NCBI GenBank assembly: GCA_046328115.1
Contig: JAXLXE010000004.1
Location: 434,001-498,000 of the forward strand
Direction: 5' to 3'
From: JAXLXE01 sp046328115
Lineage (GTDB): Bacteria > Chloroflexota > UBA6077 > JACCZL01
DNA: 64,000 bases
Below the pieces are notes generated by a model. It saw nothing but the letters and a program-made list of their open reading frames with translations. It ran no database searches and was not told where the DNA came from. Below are positions 60,617 to 64,000 of the stretch, piece after piece. Positions within the stretch are counted from its first letter, which is position 1. Each line of letters opens with the position of its first letter. The translations under genes were made by a program, and so were the position numbers.

Positions 60617-61857
60617 TCAGATGCGCGTGGCGGGACGGAACACGCCCCACGCAAACCAGAAGTGATTACCGCTGACCACTGGCTGGGGCTGCCGGCCAGC
60701 CAGTGGCCCAGCGCGGGCAGTGCCCAGGAGATCCCAGACACTGCCCGTCTCACGTTCTCGCAGCTCTGCCCCGTGCCACTCAAGCGTGACCGGACGACCC
60801 GCGAGCTCCGCGCTGAGCACCACGGCGGCACCAACGTCGCGCGCGGCGGCGATCGCGTTACCGTCCAGAGCTGACGCGGTGCCGGCACGCCATAGGACTT
60901 GAACGGGCTGCCGCCCACCACATCGCGGATCACGGGCTGCCGAACCAGGGAGGTGAACGGGTAGGCCACGTCCTCGCCGCCCAGGCTCACGGTGACCACC
61001 CGCTCCATCGGGGGCAGGCGACCGTCTGGCGTGCCGTCAAATACGAACGGTGACTGGTCAGCACGGTCGTAGCCCACATAGGGATTGGACCCGTACGCTC
61101 TGGCATACCCTGTATCCCGTGAGAGGACGCGCGCCCACGGCGCGCTGGTCTTCAACTCCTCCCAGGAGACGATGCTCGCGGGCAGCATCACCAGCCGGCT
61201 GCCGGTAAGCTCGCCCACAATCGCCTCCCCAGTCACCTGTTGCCACCAGGACTCGGTCTGCCGATCCCACATGAGCAGATCGGAATGGCGCAAATTTCCG
61301 GTGGTGCCAAAGTCCAGTGTGCGCCCGCCAAGCCGACGGTCAAACGCAATGGCCGTGTTGCACAGCGGGCAAAACGTGACCGCCACGGGCACGTCGCCGA
61401 TCTGACCGTTCACGATCTCGTGCCAGATCAGCACCTGGATTGGATACGCCCGCCACTCCCCTCCGACGGCCAGGGCAATCACCGGTTCACGCGCGTTCAA
61501 CCAGGTACCGGCCTCAGCCACCGTGCTCAGCGTGGGACGGTCAATAGGAGGGATGCCATCACGCGGTGGGCCACCGGAGCGGAGCTCGCCGAGCGGAACG
61601 AATCGCCTGGAGAAGTCCGTTTTCCAGCCAGACCGGGAAAAGCCAGTGACCAGGCCCTCCCGCGCGCCATCCAGCAGGGCGAGCGGCGTGGACGTGGCTG
61701 CCGTCCCGGCGGGTGCTGGTGTGGAAATGGGCGTTGGGCTCGTAGTAGCGGTGGGCGCCAGCCCGATATGGCCGCTGGCAACGAACGCCAGCGCAATCGC
61801 CGCCAGGTACGACGCGGGCGAGGCACGTCCAGCGAGGATCACGGGGGCCCGGATCAC
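60617..61857 (-). pseudogene. DUF3179 membrane/secreted protein gene split by a frameshift
   Basis: From GTG 61857 the frame encodes a signal-like segment (SYLAAIALAFVASGHIG), a Thr/Pro linker and the DUF3179 core: EWRAYPIQVLIWHEIVNGQI, VAVTFCPLCNTAIAFDR, LDFGTTGNLRHSDLLMWDRQ, WWQQVTGEAIVG. Around 60900 the family sequence moves to another frame, where VLWRAGTASALDGNAIA continues and ends FWFAWGVFRPATRI at 60617. A single missing base between SPF and VLW explains the break. DUF3179 proteins carry a CPLC motif and a role not established. Pseudogene, assembly error or real shift are all possible. Confidence 0.75.
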
Positions 61858-62023
61858 AAGGGCCAGCCTAACACGCTGTTATTACAAGGGTCTTACTCAT
61901 AGCCACGTTACGCCAGGGGCAGTGACTTTCGTCATGCCGGGCTTCCCAGGATCGTGACTACCGCGAGTACCGCCCCTCTCGTTCCGCGGCTATGCTGGGG
62001 GGCATGGGCGTGGAGGAACCGCA

Positions 62024-62863
62024 ATGAAGAAACCCGGTAACCGAGCGTGGCTGAGCGTGGCACTAGGGTTCGCATTGGCGGGATGCGCCACGATGGTAGC
62101 GGCCCAACAGCAACGCGGCCCCGCGCCCACCGACGACCGCGTGGGATTTCCAGAGGGCTACGAAACCACCTACAAGCTCCTCTTTGTTCTGGACCGGCCG
62201 GACAACCGTCAGGTGCGCATGGTGTACGGCAACGATCAAGCGGCGAGCGGAAAGCCGGGGGAGCCGTTCCCCTATGGGTCCGTACTCGTCATGGAGACCT
62301 GGAGCGCCAGGAAGGACGCGTCCGGACTCCCAGAGCTCGGCGCGGACGGACGGTATCAGAAGGATCAGCTCACGGGTATCTTCGTGCAGCGAAAGGAGCC
62401 AGCCTTCGGTGAAGCCTACCAGCTTCAGCGGAGCGGCGAGTGGGAATACGTGGCGTACAAGCCGGACCGTTCGCACCTGCAGCCGCCGGAGAACACCAAC
62501 GCCTGCGCCGCCTGTCATCAGGATGCGGGTAGGACGCGCGACTGGGTGTTCCGGGCTGACCTGTTCTTTCAACCCGGCCGCGGCGCGGTTCCCACGCCGG
62601 TAGAAGGCCTGGCGGCGCTGGGCCGCCTCCCAATCCAGAACTACAGCTTTGTGCCCGCCTCCGCCACGTTCAAGGTGGGCAGCGCCATCACCTGGGTGAA
62701 TGAGGACGAGGCCATCCACACCGTGACCGCGGTGGACAACAGCTTTGACTCCGGCAGGATCTCGCTGGGCGGGACGTTCCGGCGAACGTTTGAAACTCCC
62801 GGCACGTTTGACTACGTATGCACCGTGCACCAGAACATGAGGGCGCGGATCGTAGTCGAATAG
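62024..62863 (+). CDS. Exported cytochrome P460-type protein fused to a cupredoxin domain
   Basis: The 279-residue protein has a signal/lipobox start (VALGFALAGCATMVAA). Residues ~40-180 form a P460/cytochrome c'-beta-like domain with FPYGSVLVMETW and a c-type heme site NACAACHQDAGRTRDWVF. Residues ~190-279 form a plastocyanin-like domain whose copper ligands appear as IHTVT (His), YVCTVHQNM (Cys, His, Met). Heme and type-1 copper in one chain suggest an electron-transfer or NO/hydroxylamine-related redox enzyme outside the membrane. The sensor kinase gene starts within its stop (TAGTG). Confidence 0.8.
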   Translation: MKKPGNRAWLSVALGFALAGCATMVAAQQQRGPAPTDDRVGFPEGYETTYKLLFVLDRPDNRQVRMVYGNDQAASGKPGEPFPYGSVLVMETWSARKDASGLPELGADGRYQKDQLTGIFVQRKEPAFGEAYQLQRSGEWEYVAYKPDRSHLQPPENTNACAACHQDAGRTRDWVFRADLFFQPGRGAVPTPVEGLAALGRLPIQNYSFVPASATFKVGSAITWVNEDEAIHTVTAVDNSFDSGRISLGGTFRRTFETPGTFDYVCTVHQNMRARIVVE

Positions 62864-64000
62864 TGCGGCGGGGTGAAAGCTCGGCCCAGCTATCTGGCAC
62901 GACCAGTGGCACGCCAGGCCGCGAGCTGGGGCGCTCCAACGGATACCGCTTACCGCGGCTGGTCAGCCTTGCGCTACCAGCCGCGGTCTGGCTCCTGGCG
63001 GTGGTCACGCCACCCCGAAGCGGACTCAGCCCTGAGTATCTCGCCACGTTGAGTGCGACGTTGGCGGCCCTGGCGTGGATAGACCTCCGCGCCGTCGGGG
63101 CGGAGTCATCAGTGACGCGCAGGCTGGCGGTCCTCAGCGCCGAGTTGGCGTTGTGCTTCCTGATCGTGCTGGCTCACGGTACGTTGATCCGGCCCGCGCT
63201 CATCTACCTTCTGCCTACCAGTCGATCACTGGTCATGTTCGGCGAGCGTCGCGGCGCGCTGGCCAGCGGGACCGTGTGGTTAGCGTACGGCGCCAACGTG
63301 GTGTTAGACGGATGGCCAGACCGTCTGGCGGAGTACATCCCGAATTACTTCTCGTTTTTCCTGGCTCCGTACGTCGCGGCGCTCGCTATGACGCAGGGGG
63401 CCATTCGCCAGGCGCAGCACCGAGCGAGAGCAGAGCGACTCTACGTGGAATTGCAGCACGCGCACCAGGAGCTACGCGAGCTCCACGAGCACGCTCGCGA
63501 GGCCGGGATGCTGGAAGAACGGAACCGCCTGGCGCGCGAAATCCACGATTCGGTAGCGCACTACCTCACTGTGATCGCCGTGCAACTCGAGACAGCCGCG
63601 GCGCTTTCAACATCCAGACCAGATGAGGCGCGTCTGCAATTGGGGCGCGCTCGGGAGCTCACAGCGGACTGCCTGCGTGAGCTTCGGCACTCCGTTGCCG
63701 CCTTACGAGCGACCAGTCGAGAGCAGCTTTCGCTTGCGCACGTGTTGCGCAAGCTCGTGCACGACTTTTCCACCAGCACGGGGATCGCCGTCACCCTGGA
63801 CATTGGATTGGACGACTCGTCGCTGAAACCGGAGGCGGTTCTCGCCCTGTACCGGGTAGCGCAGGAAGGCCTCACGAACGTGCAACGTCACTCCCAGTCT
63901 CCCAGTGCCGTGGTGGAGCTTCAGCGTGAGGGGCAGGACATCTGTCTGAGAGTGCGGGACCACGGCCGGGCTCACCCAGCGGCGGACGGGACACCCGGTG
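62863..64000 (+). CDS. NarL-type (HisKA_3) sensor histidine kinase, cut by the window end
   Basis: An open frame from GTG 62863 to the edge (379 codons). The first ~170 residues contain about four membrane segments (LPAAVWLLAVV, AELALCFLIVLAHG, FSFFLAPYVAALAM). A coiled linker (AERLYVELQHAHQELRE) follows, then the HisKA_3 dimerisation box EERNRLAREIHDSVAHYLTV with the phospho-acceptor His, and an HATPase start EGLTNVQRHS and VRDHG. The cognate response regulator should lie just past the window. Coupling to the P460 gene by a one-base overlap suggests redox sensing (inference). Confidence 0.88.
   Translation, partial: MRRGESSAQLSGTTSGTPGRELGRSNGYRLPRLVSLALPAAVWLLAVVTPPRSGLSPEYLATLSATLAALAWIDLRAVGAESSVTRRLAVLSAELALCFLIVLAHGTLIRPALIYLLPTSRSLVMFGERRGALASGTVWLAYGANVVLDGWPDRLAEYIPNYFSFFLAPYVAALAMTQGAIRQAQHRARAERLYVELQHAHQELRELHEHAREAGMLEERNRLAREIHDSVAHYLTVIAVQLETAAALSTSRPDEARLQLGRARELTADCLRELRHSVAALRATSREQLSLAHVLRKLVHDFSTSTGIAVTLDIGLDDSSLKPEAVLALYRVAQEGLTNVQRHSQSPSAVVELQREGQDICLRVRDHGRAHPAADGTPG

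Noticed and set aside
1..64000. Pairing the LuxR-type regulator at the left edge with the sensor kinase at the right edge as one two-component system
   Set aside because: They are 62 kb apart and the regulator lacks a recognisable receiver domain.

Overview
The window is about 64 kb of GC-rich bacterial chromosome. It most resembles Chloroflexota. That is an inference from the gene mix: two F420-type luciferase-like oxidoreductases, Rieske/amidohydrolase clusters, PfkB and parAB next to rpmH-rnpA-yidD-yidC-jag, and lipoproteins with Ala/Pro linkers. A high-GC actinobacterium is not strictly excluded. No rRNA, tRNA, CRISPR array or transposase was recognised.

Layout. (1) 1-3.4 kb: edge of a LuxR-type regulator, a SnoaL-like and a DUF1801-like protein, two unrecognised genes and a strong terminator. 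(2) 3.5-7.6 kb: a complete bacterial RNA-repair pair, Hen1 (3'-terminal RNA ribose methyltransferase) and Pnkp (kinase-phosphatase-ligase), with overlapping ATGA, preceded by a 77-nt structured leader. (3) 7.7-12 kb: phosphotransferase, F420-type oxidoreductase, DUF6282 hydrolase, a small secreted protein and an enolase-superfamily enzyme. (4) 12-20 kb: the chromosome-segregation/origin-type neighbourhood. It has parB, parA, a sugar kinase, jag, yidC, yidD, rnpA and rpmH, plus two perfect parS palindromes, one beside the rpmH promoter and one upstream of aroA. (5) 20-28 kb: ordinary metabolic and resistance-like genes. (6) 28-33 kb: a sugar-acid cluster (UDP-sugar dehydrogenase, deacetylase-like, CMP-sugar synthetase, NeuB-type synthase, KdsC-type phosphatase) pointing to a 9-phosphate-type nonulosonic acid route. 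(7) 33-41.5 kb: an accessory island of secreted or surface-type proteins (repeat protein, glycosidase-like barrel, Asp-box propeller paralogs), with a nonsense codon, a multiply frameshifted paralog and a low-GC patch. (8) 42-49 kb: sulfotransferase, Vgb-like and sorbosone-dehydrogenase-like lipoproteins, an 11x9-bp tandem repeat, an S23-like four-helix protein, a second F420-type oxidoreductase, an amine-oxidase-type flavoenzyme and a mutarotase. (9) 49.4-49.7 kb: a candidate structured RNA with its own promoter and terminator. (10) 49.7-64 kb: DMT transporter and GNAT divergent from PadR, a cluster of three amidohydrolases and two Rieske ferredoxins, a peptide-type ABC binding protein, MFS, an Ldh-family dehydrogenase, a frameshifted DUF3179 gene, a cytochrome P460-cupredoxin fusion and a NarL-type sensor kinase cut by the window end.

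Strongest leads: the Hen1/Pnkp cassette with its folded leader, the ~295-nt RNA at 49.4-49.7 kb, the parS/promoter overlap at rpmH, the phosphate-dependent nonulosonate pathway, and the decaying Asp-box island. All family assignments were made by reading translated sequence and motifs; no database search was run.
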